DNA of 64,000 nucleotides, taken from the NCBI RefSeq assembly GCF_007671675.1, contig NZ_VCGW01000005.1, forward strand, positions 62,001-126,000, read 5' to 3'. This DNA is from Marinobacter maritimus (GTDB lineage: Bacteria > Pseudomonadota > Gammaproteobacteria > Pseudomonadales > Oleiphilaceae). The stretch's first letter is position 1. Each line of letters begins with the position of its first letter. A program made the translations under genes and the position numbers. Shown one piece after another: positions 16,227 through 25,347 of this stretch. The notes beneath the pieces were generated by a model that searched no databases, was not told where the DNA came from, and was given only the letters and a program-made list of their open reading frames with translations.

Positions 16227-19200
16227 GGCTTGTCACCTCTTCTGCTGCCTGCCCACCTTGGCTAACGCTGGCGAACATCTCCGCATGCTTTCCGTCGCCC
16301 TCGGAAGATTCGTAAGTATGAATCCGGCCCTGTTTGAGCGAGATCTTGTTCTCAAAGAACTTGCGCAGGCTTCTGTCCAGTTTCGGGCAGGCCGAGATCA
16401 TGGTCAGATTGTTGGCTTCCAGCATATCGGCCAGATGGGAAATGTTATTGGGGCTGAGCGTGGCCAGCTCATCAATCGGCCAGGTAATGCGGGTATTGAG
16501 ATCCGGACACAGGTAGCGAGTAAGACCCATGAACACGGTCATGATTGCCAGATAAGTCAAGCCGGTCGAACTGGCTGACAGGAAATCCGCATCGGTGCGA
16601 ATCACCACCTGCCGGTCGTTTTCTTTCATCTCCAGACGCATGTCGATCATCGATTCGACACTGTCCTTCACTTTAGCGTCACTCAGGGTGTCCGTTACCA
16701 GCTTGAAACGCCTCAAAACTGCATCGCTTGGCAGTGAGCGGCGGTTCATGTGAATCCAGGTTTGCCACTGCGCCACGAATTCCTTCAGGGGCTGCCAGGT
16801 TTCGTCCTCATAGATTCTGGGTTCGAGCACAACCTGAATATCGCTAAGGCTTTCAATCTGTTGGTCTGTGTTGATCTTTCGTTTCAGCAGGCTGGAAACG
16901 GCCTTCACTTCACGGGCCATCACTTCCAGGCTGTCGAAATACTTCACCAGACTGCCAGCTTCCGACACAAACTGGTCAATCAGCGCATCACGCAACTGGG
17001 GTATGTCGGTATCCAGCAACTCCCGCAAATCCGGAACCCGCGCCAACTTGAAGCTTTCTTCATGGTCCAGCACGTCGCCGGTCATCTGGCCGCGCCGATG
17101 GGCCGATAGCTTCTGCCAGGCCTGCTGAATCTGGGTGTTGTCATACCGGTTCAGAATGGCGGTAGCCTGATCAAACGTACCCACTACTTCTTTACGCAAC
17201 TGCTCCAGCTTCTGGTAGGCACCCTGAAGCTCCTGGGTGAGATCGGCGATATTACCCGGGAAGCCTTCAGCGAGTGTATTTCCCTGGAAGTGTTTGAGAA
17301 CGCCCTCTGCAGCTTCCGTTTGATCCCGCAGCGCTTTGATGGCGCTCTGGTGCTCACCAATCGAGACTTTCAGCCTGCTGTCTTGCTCCTTCCACGAACG
17401 CTCTGTTTCCTCGCGCTTTCGAGCCGCAGTCTCGCGCTGCATCCGGGCCTGATTGGCTTGCTCGGTAAGCGCTTCAACCTTGCGCCATTCCTGTTCGCGC
17501 CATTTCCGATATCCGCGCACGAGATCTTCCGACGCAACAATTTTTTCGACTGTTTCGGTGAGTTTTGCAAGCGCGTCTCTCGCCTCCTGAACCACCTTGG
17601 GGTCAATGCCCTCCTCAGACAGGCGCTGGTCGTATATCTGGCGCTTTTTCCTGAGGCGTATTTTGTAGTCGGTCTCTGCCGACGCAATCAGCTCGTTCTG
17701 TTGCTCGATACTGGTTTGAAGCTCGGATTCCTGTTCAGCCCAATGGCCCCGTATATCCAGTATCTGCTGCTGAAAGCCGGATTCAACATCCCGAATACCC
17801 TCACCCGTCTGTTCGTCGAAGGCCTTAAGCCTGCTTTGAACCGCTTCCAGATCGTTTGTGATCTTTGCAATCCGGGCTACCTGCGCCTCTTTAACACGCT
17901 GGCGCGCATTGGCCAGCTTGTTCTGGGCGTTGCTGCGAGTGCGCTCAACCAGCGAGAACTCTGTTTCCAGCCGATCGGCGGCTGCAGCGCGTTCCTTGTA
18001 GGTTTCATGCCGGCGCTGGGTTTCACGCTCGGTTTCCGCCCGCTGTTTGATGGCCACCTGGCGATCTGCGTCTATGCTTCGGCTGCGCTCCTGCAACGCA
18101 TCTTCTGAGGCGGCAAAATCTGGAATTGACAACGCATCCAGGGCAAGCCGCCAGCCCATAACAGCGTTGCCACTGGCATCAGGATCATGGGTAGGCGTCA
18201 GGTCTTTTCTGTGCAGCAGCTGTGGATTAACAACCTTCGCCAGGCGACTGCCCCACTCCGGGTCCTGAGCACGTAGCTGAGAGAGCCAGGTACCATCTTC
18301 CGGAGTGATCTGCCTTTGCAACTCGTTAAACCGGTCTTCCAGCTCCTGAACTTTTACGTCCATGTGCTGAACCTGATCCTGAGCCGCTTTCCAGTCGCGA
18401 TCAGCCTGATCTCGTTTGCGGCCGGCTTCCAGACGATTTTCGTGCGCCTGCGCGACCTGCTCGGACGCTTCCTCGGAAGCTTGCTCCGCAACGGCAATTT
18501 CCTGCTGCTCCGCGTCCGTCTGACCCGGACTTTCCTTGAGCGCCGACAAGCGCGCTTGTTCGTTCGTCAGCTCCGACCGCTCTACCGACCGGGCATCTTT
18601 GTATTCAGAAAGCGCAGTAACCTGGTTCGTTTTGATGGAATTCAGTTTCAGATCGTATGCGTGCTTCGCAGAGGTAAGCGCGTCACCAGCCTCCCGCAAG
18701 CGCTGCTGCCGCTGGGCCTGATGCTTTTCATGCTCGCGCTGGATATTCTGCTTCTCAAGCTCGTACTCGCTCTCAATGGCAGACGCCTTGCCTGTCAGAC
18801 TGTCGTAATCAGCCTGTACGGTCGCCAGGCGCTGGCGATAATCGGCCAGGTTGTCAAAGCTCTGGGCCAAATCAGACAGGCCATCAGCCTCGTATTTGTC
18901 GTTCTGTTGGTGCAGAGCCGCAACTTGTGCATCAAGAGTTTCGAAATCGGCGTTGTGATCAGTAACCTGGCGAGCAAGCTGGCGATCTGTATCCTCAAAC
19001 TCCGCCCGCCGGTCTGTTCGCTGTGCCTCAAGCCGCTCCTTCTGCAGGCCCAGCTCACTCGCTTTCTCCCGGGCTTCCTCCACGGTAACAAACAAATTGG
19101 CGACGGTTTTGTCCGCTTGCTCAAGTATCGCACGGCGTTCCGCATCTTTTCTGAGACATTCACGGATTTTCTCTTCCTCACTCGCAAAGGCAGAAAGGCT

Positions 19201-20028
19201 CTGTATGTCGGCAATCAGATCTTTGCGATCAATGGCCCGGGGCTTGGCGTGCTGATGGATGTTTTCAAACTGCGTTTCGCAGATCATCGCCTTGAAACTG
19301 CTCAGGAGCCGGTGCTTGTTCAACACCACGTGCGTAAGCCGCTCAATGTTGGTCATCTGGGTGTCGCTGTCACCCAAACCGAATTCAGCAGCCAGCGCAC
19401 GCAGTGATCGGGCATCCGCAGGAAGCCGCTTCAGCAACTTCTGATTGCGCTGGATAATTGCCCGGTAGTTGGTAATCGTATCGATATTTTTGGAGACAGT
19501 TGTGCCGCGCCTCCGAAGGGCTGCGAACACGTCATCTGCGCTGGCGCCGGTTTGAAGAAGCTCCTTCACTTCTGACGAGAAGAAGGTTTCCTCGGCTGAC
19601 CCGGCCACAAACCGGTAACAGGGCTTTCCCTGAGAGTGACGATACATCACAGAACAATAGAGCCCCGTATGGCGCCGGTACTCAAAGATAATAAGGCTTT
19701 GGAAGGTGGGCAGGTAATAGTCCAGAAAGGACAGCTTGCCCGACGCTTTGGTTACTATGCGCTCTGGCTCTTCGCCAAAAAAAGCCGGAACAAGCGCCAG
19801 CACAGAGGTTTTACCGGCGCCGTTCACACCACCCAGATGCGTTCGTTCACGGCAGTCGATTTTGATGGTTCGTCCCTTCACTTGCTTGAAGGAATGGTGC
19901 AGGACGATGCTTTCCAATCCGTAGCTTACAGTCTCGCCAGACAAACTGATTTCCCCTAACGGCAGGTCGTTCTTGATGCACGCAGTATACAGCGAATAGC
20001 TCACGGACAAAGCCACGGGACTCGCCAT
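16219..20028 (-). CDS. SMC-like ATPase (MksB/JetC-type)
   Basis: 1269 residues. The N-terminal head has Walker A GVNGAGKT (residues 67-74) after IVLHHSFKQVKGRTIKIDC. A very long coiled coil follows (about 270-990) with several breaks and a hinge-like middle (about 560-700; ITPEDGTWLSQLRAQDPEWG, NPQLLHRKDLTPTHDPDASG). The C-terminal head carries the signature region SASSTGLTYLA and Walker B WPIDEL, followed by LTMISACPKLDRSL. The STG signature in place of LSGGQ is like MukB/MksB. It is the first gene of a four-gene operon. The ATG at 20028 has only a weak ribosome site; an in-frame start a few codons later is possible. Such ATPases extrude DNA loops and, in Wadjet, trap small circular plasmids for cleavage. 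Confidence 0.85.
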   Translation of the reverse strand: MASPVALSVSYSLYTACIKNDLPLGEISLSGETVSYGLESIVLHHSFKQVKGRTIKIDCRERTHLGGVNGAGKTSVLALVPAFFGEEPERIVTKASGKLSFLDYYLPTFQSLIIFEYRRHTGLYCSVMYRHSQGKPCYRFVAGSAEETFFSSEVKELLQTGASADDVFAALRRRGTTVSKNIDTITNYRAIIQRNQKLLKRLPADARSLRALAAEFGLGDSDTQMTNIERLTHVVLNKHRLLSSFKAMICETQFENIHQHAKPRAIDRKDLIADIQSLSAFASEEEKIRECLRKDAERRAILEQADKTVANLFVTVEEAREKASELGLQKERLEAQRTDRRAEFEDTDRQLARQVTDHNADFETLDAQVAALHQQNDKYEADGLSDLAQSFDNLADYRQRLATVQADYDSLTGKASAIESEYELEKQNIQREHEKHQAQRQQRLREAGDALTSAKHAYDLKLNSIKTNQVTALSEYKDARSVERSELTNEQARLSALKESPGQTDAEQQEIAVAEQASEEASEQVAQAHENRLEAGRKRDQADRDWKAAQDQVQHMDVKVQELEDRFNELQRQITPEDGTWLSQLRAQDPEWGSRLAKVVNPQLLHRKDLTPTHDPDASGNAVMGWRLALDALSIPDFAASEDALQERSRSIDADRQVAIKQRAETERETQRRHETYKERAAAADRLETEFSLVERTRSNAQNKLANARQRVKEAQVARIAKITNDLEAVQSRLKAFDEQTGEGIRDVESGFQQQILDIRGHWAEQESELQTSIEQQNELIASAETDYKIRLRKKRQIYDQRLSEEGIDPKVVQEARDALAKLTETVEKIVASEDLVRGYRKWREQEWRKVEALTEQANQARMQRETAARKREETERSWKEQDSRLKVSIGEHQSAIKALRDQTEAAEGVLKHFQGNTLAEGFPGNIADLTQELQGAYQKLEQLRKEVVGTFDQATAILNRYDNTQIQQAWQKLSAHRRGQMTGDVLDHEESFKLARVPDLRELLDTDIPQLRDALIDQFVSEAGSLVKYFDSLEVMAREVKAVSSLLKRKINTDQQIESLSDIQVVLEPRIYEDETWQPLKEFVAQWQTWIHMNRRSLPSDAVLRRFKLVTDTLSDAKVKDSVESMIDMRLEMKENDRQVVIRTDADFLSASSTGLTYLAIMTVFMGLTRYLCPDLNTRITWPIDELATLSPNNISHLADMLEANNLTMISACPKLDRSLRKFFENKISLKQGRIHTYESSEGDGKHAEMFASVSQGGQAAEEVTSHE

Positions 20029-20145
20029 AATATTTACACCGATTGTGCATGCGCTTGAACCTTAGAAATGCGACCTTGTAGTAGGTTGCAACGCATACCC
20101 CGTATCCATAAGTCAGAACTGTCTGAGCACGCTGAGGAATGCACA

Positions 20146-21348
20146 ATGGTATCAATCAAGTCGTTACAGGGTTCGGCTCAACTGCTTCTGGATGTTACGG
20201 GTGGCGTTACTGACATCGTCGAAAAAATGCATCGCACGATTGCGAGAGAGGTAAATCCACTGAACCGGCTACGGGATCTCACGGGAGAGCCGCCCGAGGT
20301 GAAGCGGGGCCAGACCTACCAGATCATTCAGTCCACCACCTCCATGCTGCAACAGGGGCTGCATCGGTCACTTGATGGGCTATCAGCGCAAGAAGAGCCA
20401 TCACTTTCGCCGCAAAGCGTGAAAGTCGCTGCTGCACTGAACGGAATGTGCGGAGACCATCTGGAAGCCAGCAACAATCCTCTGGCGATCAGCATGCATT
20501 TCAGAAACAGTTGTGGCGAGAAAGTGCTCCCTGGCTCAGCAAGTGTCAGCGACAGGATTCCAGACGCCAGCTCTCGGATCGTGGTTTTGGTTCACGGCCT
20601 ATGTCTCTCTCATGAATACTGGAAAGGACACAATGAAGGGAATCTGGGTACAGAACTACAGCGGGTCCATGGTTTCACTCCGCTGTATCTCAATTACAAC
20701 ACAGGCAGGCATATCTCCAGCAATGGCAAGAAACTGAGCGAGCAATTGCAGCGGCTGATTGAAACCTGGCCGGTTGAAGTTGAGGAGCTGACCCTGATTG
20801 GCCACAGCATGGGTGGGCTCGTTATCCGCAGCGCCTGCTGGTACGGCAATGAACTTGATCTGCTCTGGACCAGACGGTTGAAAAATGCACTTTACCTCGG
20901 CTCACCCCATCACGGCGCAGCACTGGCCAAGGCCGGACATTTGCTGACCTTCGTTATGAACCAGTTCCGCTACGCCAGCCCGTTCGCGCTCGGCAGGCAC
21001 ACCAGCGCGGGCATCAAGGATCTGCGGCATGGCAATTTGCTCGACGAGGACTGGGAGGGCATCGATCAGGATGACTTTCACCCGGACTATCGCAAACCGA
21101 TACCACTGCGCGAAGGAACTCGACACTATTTCATAGCCGCGACGATCGGCAAACATATGTCTGATTTCCCAAGCACGATGCTGGGGGATCTCCTGGTTCG
21201 GCTCGACAGTGCCAAGGGGCAGCATTCTGATGATTTGAAAAAACTGTCGATCCGCCCGGAAGACTGCCGCGTGTTCGAAAAGCTGAACCATCTGGACCTG
21301 CTCGACAATAAAGTTGTGCATGACCAGATCCTGGGGTGGTTAGCCTGA
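20146..21348 (+). CDS. Alpha/beta hydrolase, lipase/PGAP1-like
   Basis: 400 residues from the ATG at 20146 (GAGG upstream). The first 120 residues are a helical, family-specific N-terminus with no signal peptide. The catalytic domain starts near SSRIVVLVHGLCLSHEYW, which carries the oxyanion-hole HG. The nucleophile elbow is GHSMGG, followed by SPHHGAALAKAGHL and a late NHLDLLDNKVVHDQI with the probable catalytic His. Similar proteins are annotated as lipase or triacylglycerol hydrolase and may act on ester bonds in lipids. It is divergent from the SMC operon with 117 bases between them, and convergent with the pirin gene. Substrate unknown. Confidence 0.85.
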   Translation: MVSIKSLQGSAQLLLDVTGGVTDIVEKMHRTIAREVNPLNRLRDLTGEPPEVKRGQTYQIIQSTTSMLQQGLHRSLDGLSAQEEPSLSPQSVKVAAALNGMCGDHLEASNNPLAISMHFRNSCGEKVLPGSASVSDRIPDASSRIVVLVHGLCLSHEYWKGHNEGNLGTELQRVHGFTPLYLNYNTGRHISSNGKKLSEQLQRLIETWPVEVEELTLIGHSMGGLVIRSACWYGNELDLLWTRRLKNALYLGSPHHGAALAKAGHLLTFVMNQFRYASPFALGRHTSAGIKDLRHGNLLDEDWEGIDQDDFHPDYRKPIPLREGTRHYFIAATIGKHMSDFPSTMLGDLLVRLDSAKGQHSDDLKKLSIRPEDCRVFEKLNHLDLLDNKVVHDQILGWLA

Positions 21349-21364
21349 GCAGAGAACTGTTTGC

Positions 21365-22063
21365 TTATGCCACGTCCATCAGCACAATTTCGCTGTCTTC
21401 CTGGGCACTGACCTTCAGCAGTCGTTCGTCGCTGATCGCAACGCCGTCACCGGCTGAAGCTGTCACTCCGTTTATTTCGATCTTGCCGGTTGCTGGCACC
21501 AGATAGACCTTGCGCCCTGCAGCGATGTGGTACTCGGCACTCTGACCTGCCGTCAGGGTTGCTGCTACCATGCGAGCATCTGTTCGGATCGGCAAAGCCT
21601 CACCATCGCCGGGAATACCACTGGCGAGGGTAACGAAAGATCCACCGCCCTCAGTCTTTGGAAACGGCTTGGTGCCCCAGGTCGGTGGCAGACCGGCTTC
21701 ATTGGGCATAATCCAGATCTGGAAGATCTGAGTAGCTTCGTCTTCTTCGTTCATCTCGCTGTGCGCAATGCCTGTTCCGGCACTCATCACCTGAACATCG
21801 CCGGCCTCAGTGCGGCCCTTGTTGCCAAGACTGTCCTGGTGCGTAATGGCACCTTTGCGAACATAGGTGATAATTTCCATGTCGCGATGCGGATGGCGTG
21901 GAAAACCCGAACGCGGGGCAATGGTATCGTCATTCCAGACTCTGAGATTTCCCCAGTGCATGCGATTAGGGTCGTAATATTCAGCAAACGAAAAATGGTG
22001 GCGGGTATCCAGCCAGCCATGGTGAGCGCCGCCGAGTTGACTGTGGGGGCGAAGTTCAATCAT
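21365..22063 (-). CDS. Pirin-family cupin protein (YhaK/quercetinase-like)
   Basis: 232 residues, the usual size of the short pirins. The bicupin metal site is visible in FPRHPHRDMEIITYV (two His), later ITHQDS, and AGTGIAHSEMNE with the Glu/His pair. E. coli YhaK is a redox-sensitive cytoplasmic relative, and YhhW has quercetinase activity in vitro. The C-terminal cupin (VAATLTAGQSAEYHIAAGRK) lacks metal ligands, as is normal. It is the last gene of a minus-strand group with ygiD-like, FMN reductase and doxX-like genes that looks like an electrophile or quinone stress set. Confidence 0.93.
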   Translation of the reverse strand: MIELRPHSQLGGAHHGWLDTRHHFSFAEYYDPNRMHWGNLRVWNDDTIAPRSGFPRHPHRDMEIITYVRKGAITHQDSLGNKGRTEAGDVQVMSAGTGIAHSEMNEEDEATQIFQIWIMPNEAGLPPTWGTKPFPKTEGGGSFVTLASGIPGDGEALPIRTDARMVAATLTAGQSAEYHIAAGRKVYLVPATGKIEINGVTASAGDGVAISDERLLKVSAQEDSEIVLMDVA

Positions 22064-22171
22064 TGCAGGATCTCCCGTTTAATGTGGCTCGTGGCTGTAA
22101 GAACATTCTGTTTTTGCCGTATCAGGACGATCTTTTCAGAACGACCCTCATTTACTTTGCGCTCCACCTGT

Positions 22172-23002
22172 TCAGCCAAAACGGTGGGCTGAAAGCTGTG
22201 TTTTTAACACCTGTTCCGAATAGACCTTCTGGCCAACGTCCTGGCCGGCAGCGCCGGCTACCACCATAAGCGGCATCAGGTGTTCCTCACCGCCCGGCGG
22301 ATGGCATTGACGGGCACAGGGTGCGTTAGCCCAGTCTAGCAATGCTGCCTGGCGTTGGCTGGGATCGGCCTCAACGGCCTGAGTGAGCCAGTCATCGAAA
22401 GCCTCCGAGAGTGGTGTGAAGCTTGCATCACCATAGCCATGCATATTGTGGAAGCTCATGCCACTGCCAATGATCAGTACACCCTCGTTACGCAGTGCCT
22501 GCAAAGCCTCTCCGGCGGCCAGATGCGTCGCTGGATCGAGGCTGTTTCGCAGAGCCAGTTGCACCACGGGAATATCGGCATCGGGGAACATCAGCTTCAG
22601 CGGTATAAACATGCCGTGATCGAAACCGCGCTGGCTATCCTGACAACTGGTCAGCCCTGCAGCCGTCAACAGACCCGATACACGCTCAGCCAGTTCCGGT
22701 GCTCCGGGGGCCGGATATGTAAGTTCATAGGTATGCCCGGGAAACCCGTAGTAATCATAAATCAGCTCGGGTTTTGCGCCCACCGTTACACTGAATTCCG
22801 GTGCCAACCAGTGCGCAGAGATCAGCAGGATGGCACGCGGACGGGACGGCAAAGTCGCTACTATCCCCTTCAGGAAGGCGGCCATGCCGCCCCAGGCATC
22901 GGGCGGATTCCAGTCCATAAAAAAACAGGGGCCGGCGCCGTGGGGAATAAATAATACCGGCTGAGCGGTGTGCTCACTGAGCGTTCCGGTGGAGCGCGTC
23001 AT
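22172..23002 (-). CDS. ygiD: YgiD/DODA-type class III extradiol dioxygenase family protein
   Basis: 276 residues. The ATG at 23002 has a GGAGG site ten bases upstream; the TTG one codon earlier was not used. Family metal ligands are present: LFIPHGAGP, LLISAHWL, RGFDHGMFIPL and IGSGMSFHNMHG. Members are LigB-superfamily, zinc- or iron-binding 4,5-DOPA dioxygenases; the physiological substrate of bacterial YgiD is uncertain. The gap to the upstream FMN reductase gene is only 30 bases, which supports co-transcription. Confidence 0.92.
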   Translation of the reverse strand: MTRSTGTLSEHTAQPVLFIPHGAGPCFFMDWNPPDAWGGMAAFLKGIVATLPSRPRAILLISAHWLAPEFSVTVGAKPELIYDYYGFPGHTYELTYPAPGAPELAERVSGLLTAAGLTSCQDSQRGFDHGMFIPLKLMFPDADIPVVQLALRNSLDPATHLAAGEALQALRNEGVLIIGSGMSFHNMHGYGDASFTPLSEAFDDWLTQAVEADPSQRQAALLDWANAPCARQCHPPGGEEHLMPLMVVAGAAGQDVGQKVYSEQVLKTQLSAHRFG

Positions 23003-23032
23003 CAACTGAATCCTCCATCTACCACGTAACTT

Positions 23033-23581
23033 TCAGCCCTTCTGATTAGCCACCCATTGGGTATAGCCTGTCATGTACTTCTGTAGAAAGTTGCGGGTGC
23101 CTTCATCAACCAAACGACCATTCTCATCAAAAGCGGTATGCGCAGAGGCCAAGGCAAAATCCGGCGCCAGGTACACCGGCGTCAGGGTTGCCAGCAGAAC
23201 GTCACGCAGATGAACCTGAGCGCGGGCGCCACCGATAGTACTCATCGAGCTACTCATCACGCCGGTAGGCTTGCCGCATATAACCGACTTAAATGCCGGT
23301 CGCGAGGCCCAGTCAATGGCATTTTTCAGTACACCGGGGACGCTGTAATTGTATTCCGGGGTAGCGATCAACAGACCATCGGCACTGGCGATAGCTTCCA
23401 GCAAAGCCTGCACCGGTGCTGGCTTGGTGTCACCATCCAGATCGCCGTTGTAGAGTGGCACATCAGCAAGATCGAACACTTCGATTGATGTGTCTTGATC
23501 GACAAACTCTGCAACCGTTTTCAGTAGCTGGGTATTGAAGGAACCTTTACGCAAACTGCCGCTAATGGCCAATATCTTCAT
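23033..23581 (-). CDS. NADPH-dependent FMN reductase / quinone reductase
   Basis: 182 residues. It is a flavodoxin-like fold with the FMN phosphate loop GSLRKGSFNTQLL and the ATPEYNYSVPGVLKNAIDWASR motif characteristic of the NADPH:FMN reductase/ChrR/azoreductase family. The end of the fold shows GARAQVHLRDVLLATL. Such enzymes reduce quinones, azo compounds or chromate by two electrons and so avoid semiquinone radicals. It sits in the doxX/ygiD/pirin group. A good ribosome site (AAAGGAGAAAGAGCA) precedes the ATG. Confidence 0.93.
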   Translation of the reverse strand: MKILAISGSLRKGSFNTQLLKTVAEFVDQDTSIEVFDLADVPLYNGDLDGDTKPAPVQALLEAIASADGLLIATPEYNYSVPGVLKNAIDWASRPAFKSVICGKPTGVMSSSMSTIGGARAQVHLRDVLLATLTPVYLAPDFALASAHTAFDENGRLVDEGTRNFLQKYMTGYTQWVANQKG

Positions 23582-23737
23582 TGCTCTTTCTCCTTTGGAT
23601 CAATCTGATCCTTTAAATGTGTTGTTTGGTACTTTTTGCACCACTCAATCATGGTAAACAATTTCTGGTGAAAGGCCTCATGCTGACTACTGTGTGTGAA
23701 GACGCTGGCAGATTGCCATGCGGGCATTGATAATGGG

Positions 23738-24196
23738 TTAGATTTTTGAGAGTGGCAGGCGCTTCAGCAACACCCTGTCCAGTGAAAACCGTCCAGCGCC
23801 CTGAATGGCGAGAGCCAAGGTCACCACGAACAGGGTCAAGGCAAACTCGTAGCCATTGTTAGCCATGAAGAGTCCGTTACCAATGTGCACAGCGAAAATT
23901 GCAACCAGCATGGCAAATGCCGTAACCAGTGCAGCCGGACGCGTCAACAGACCCAGCACCAATGCCAGTCCACCGAAGAACTCCGCAACGCCCGCCATCA
24001 AAGCCATCAGATAGCCCGGCTCCAGGCCAAGGCTGGCCATCCACTGCCCGGTTCCTTCCAGACCATAGCCACCGAACCAGCCGAAGAGTTTCTGCGCGCC
24101 ATGTGCCGCCAAAATCAGACCAACCGGTACCCGAAGAATCAGCGACGCGTAACCGCCGTTGGAATTGAACAGTGCTTGTGCAAGTTTGGAGTTCAT
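23738..24196 (-). CDS. DoxX-family membrane protein
   Basis: 152 residues with four predicted membrane helices. DoxX-family motifs include LRVPVGLILAAHGAQKLFGWFGG near the N-terminus, FFGGLALVLGLLTRPAAL and ANNGYEFALTLFVVTLALA. GAGG lies upstream of the ATG. DoxX proteins are small membrane subunits linked to quinone or thiol oxidation and stress defence (for example with SodA and SseA in mycobacteria). It is the first gene of the minus-strand group and is divergent from a LysR regulator across a perfect palindrome. Confidence 0.92.
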   Translation of the reverse strand: MNSKLAQALFNSNGGYASLILRVPVGLILAAHGAQKLFGWFGGYGLEGTGQWMASLGLEPGYLMALMAGVAEFFGGLALVLGLLTRPAALVTAFAMLVAIFAVHIGNGLFMANNGYEFALTLFVVTLALAIQGAGRFSLDRVLLKRLPLSKI

Positions 24197-24308
24197 AATA
24201 ATTCCTCGAATAGTGACCTGTTGGTTTCCTCCTGAAGCTGTGCTCCAGATGATGAACCTACTTTACTATCGCCTATCCAGAAGAATAAGATGGCAACCAT
24301 TGGTTCAC

Positions 24309-24327
24309 TATCAACAATTTGTTGATA
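24309..24327. promoter_or_regulatory. Perfect palindrome, probable LysR-type operator
   Basis: TATCAACAA-T-TTGTTGATA is a perfect 9-bp inverted repeat with one central base and fits the T-N11-A pattern of LysR-type sites. It lies 31 bases upstream of the LysR gene and 112 bases upstream of doxX, in the divergent promoter, so it could serve autorepression and control of doxX. Confidence 0.65.
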
Positions 24328-24358
24328 ATTGAAAAGTTTACAAAGCCAGGATGAACCT

Positions 24359-25258
24359 ATGGATCGTATCGAGGCCATGCGCGCCTTCGTTACAGTGGTG
24401 AATGAAGGCGCCTTCACCCGCGCTGCCGACAAGCTCGACATGTCCCCACAGCTGGTCAGCAAGTACGTTTCCCAGCTTGAGCAACACTTGGGTGTACGCC
24501 TGCTCAATCGCACTACCCGGCAGATTCACCTGACTGAGGCGGGCACCAGCTATCATCAGCGAGCGCAACAGGTGCTGCACGACATTGATGACATGGAGAG
24601 CCAGATTGGAGACCTGCAAACCGAAGCCAGGGGCGTGCTACGAATCAGTGCGCCTGTATCCTTCGCTATCCGCCATATGGCGCCATTGCTGAGCGAGTTT
24701 CAGAAGGCTCACCCGGGCGTAGGCATCGATTTGCAGCTGAACGATCGGAAGGTAGACGTGGTTGAGGAGGGGTTCGACGTCGTCCTGCGGATCGGCCACT
24801 TGAAAAGCTCTTCACTGATCGCCAAACGGATTGCACCGATTCGGATAGTGGTGTGCGCCTCACCTGCATACCTCAAACAAAACGGCACTCCGCAACACCT
24901 CGAAGATCTTCAGGGCCACCGTTACCTGCGTTACAGCTACATCGAGCTGGACGCCAGTCAACCCCTACATCGGTGGCTGCAAAACAACGGCCAGAACGAC
25001 AGTAACGGTATGACCAGCAACAACGGGGATGTGCTGGTCGAAGCCGCTATTGCCGGAGCAGGGATCGCCTTGCAGCCTACGTTTATCTCAGGCCCGGCAA
25101 TCAAGGAAGGAAAGCTGCAGGTTATTCTGCAGGAGTACGAACCCGAAACCATGGGGCTCTACGCGGTGTATGCACACCGACAGCTGTTGGCGAGCAAGGT
25201 CCGGAGTTTCGTTGATTTTATCGATGGTTACTTTGGCAATCCGCCCTACTGGGATTGA
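24359..25258 (+). CDS. LysR-family transcriptional regulator
   Basis: 299 residues from the ATG at 24359 (AGGA site upstream). The N-terminal winged helix-turn-helix reads AMRAFVTVVNEGAFTRAADKL..SPQLVSKYVSQLEQHLGVRLLNRTTR. The substrate-binding domain follows (residues about 90-295; VLRISAPVSFAIRHMAPLL, VDVVEEGFDVVLRIG). It belongs to the CrgA/DhmR-like branch, which often controls adjacent oxidoreductases in response to quinones or electrophiles. It is divergent from doxX. The ligand is not predictable from sequence. Confidence 0.95.
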   Translation: MDRIEAMRAFVTVVNEGAFTRAADKLDMSPQLVSKYVSQLEQHLGVRLLNRTTRQIHLTEAGTSYHQRAQQVLHDIDDMESQIGDLQTEARGVLRISAPVSFAIRHMAPLLSEFQKAHPGVGIDLQLNDRKVDVVEEGFDVVLRIGHLKSSSLIAKRIAPIRIVVCASPAYLKQNGTPQHLEDLQGHRYLRYSYIELDASQPLHRWLQNNGQNDSNGMTSNNGDVLVEAAIAGAGIALQPTFISGPAIKEGKLQVILQEYEPETMGLYAVYAHRQLLASKVRSFVDFIDGYFGNPPYWD

Positions 25259-25347
25259 GTTCAGCCTTCTTTTGTTGGTCGATTTCTGCGGCCGGTAATC
25301 CACGCTTCCTCGCTTACAGTACGACTCCTACTGGCAAGGGCATTGTG

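Noticed and set aside
17290-19407. Long plus-strand ORFs (272 and 363 residues) opposite the SMC gene
   Set aside because: They are antisense shadows of the coiled-coil region; the minus frame has clear ATPase motifs and the plus frames have no domain or ribosome site.
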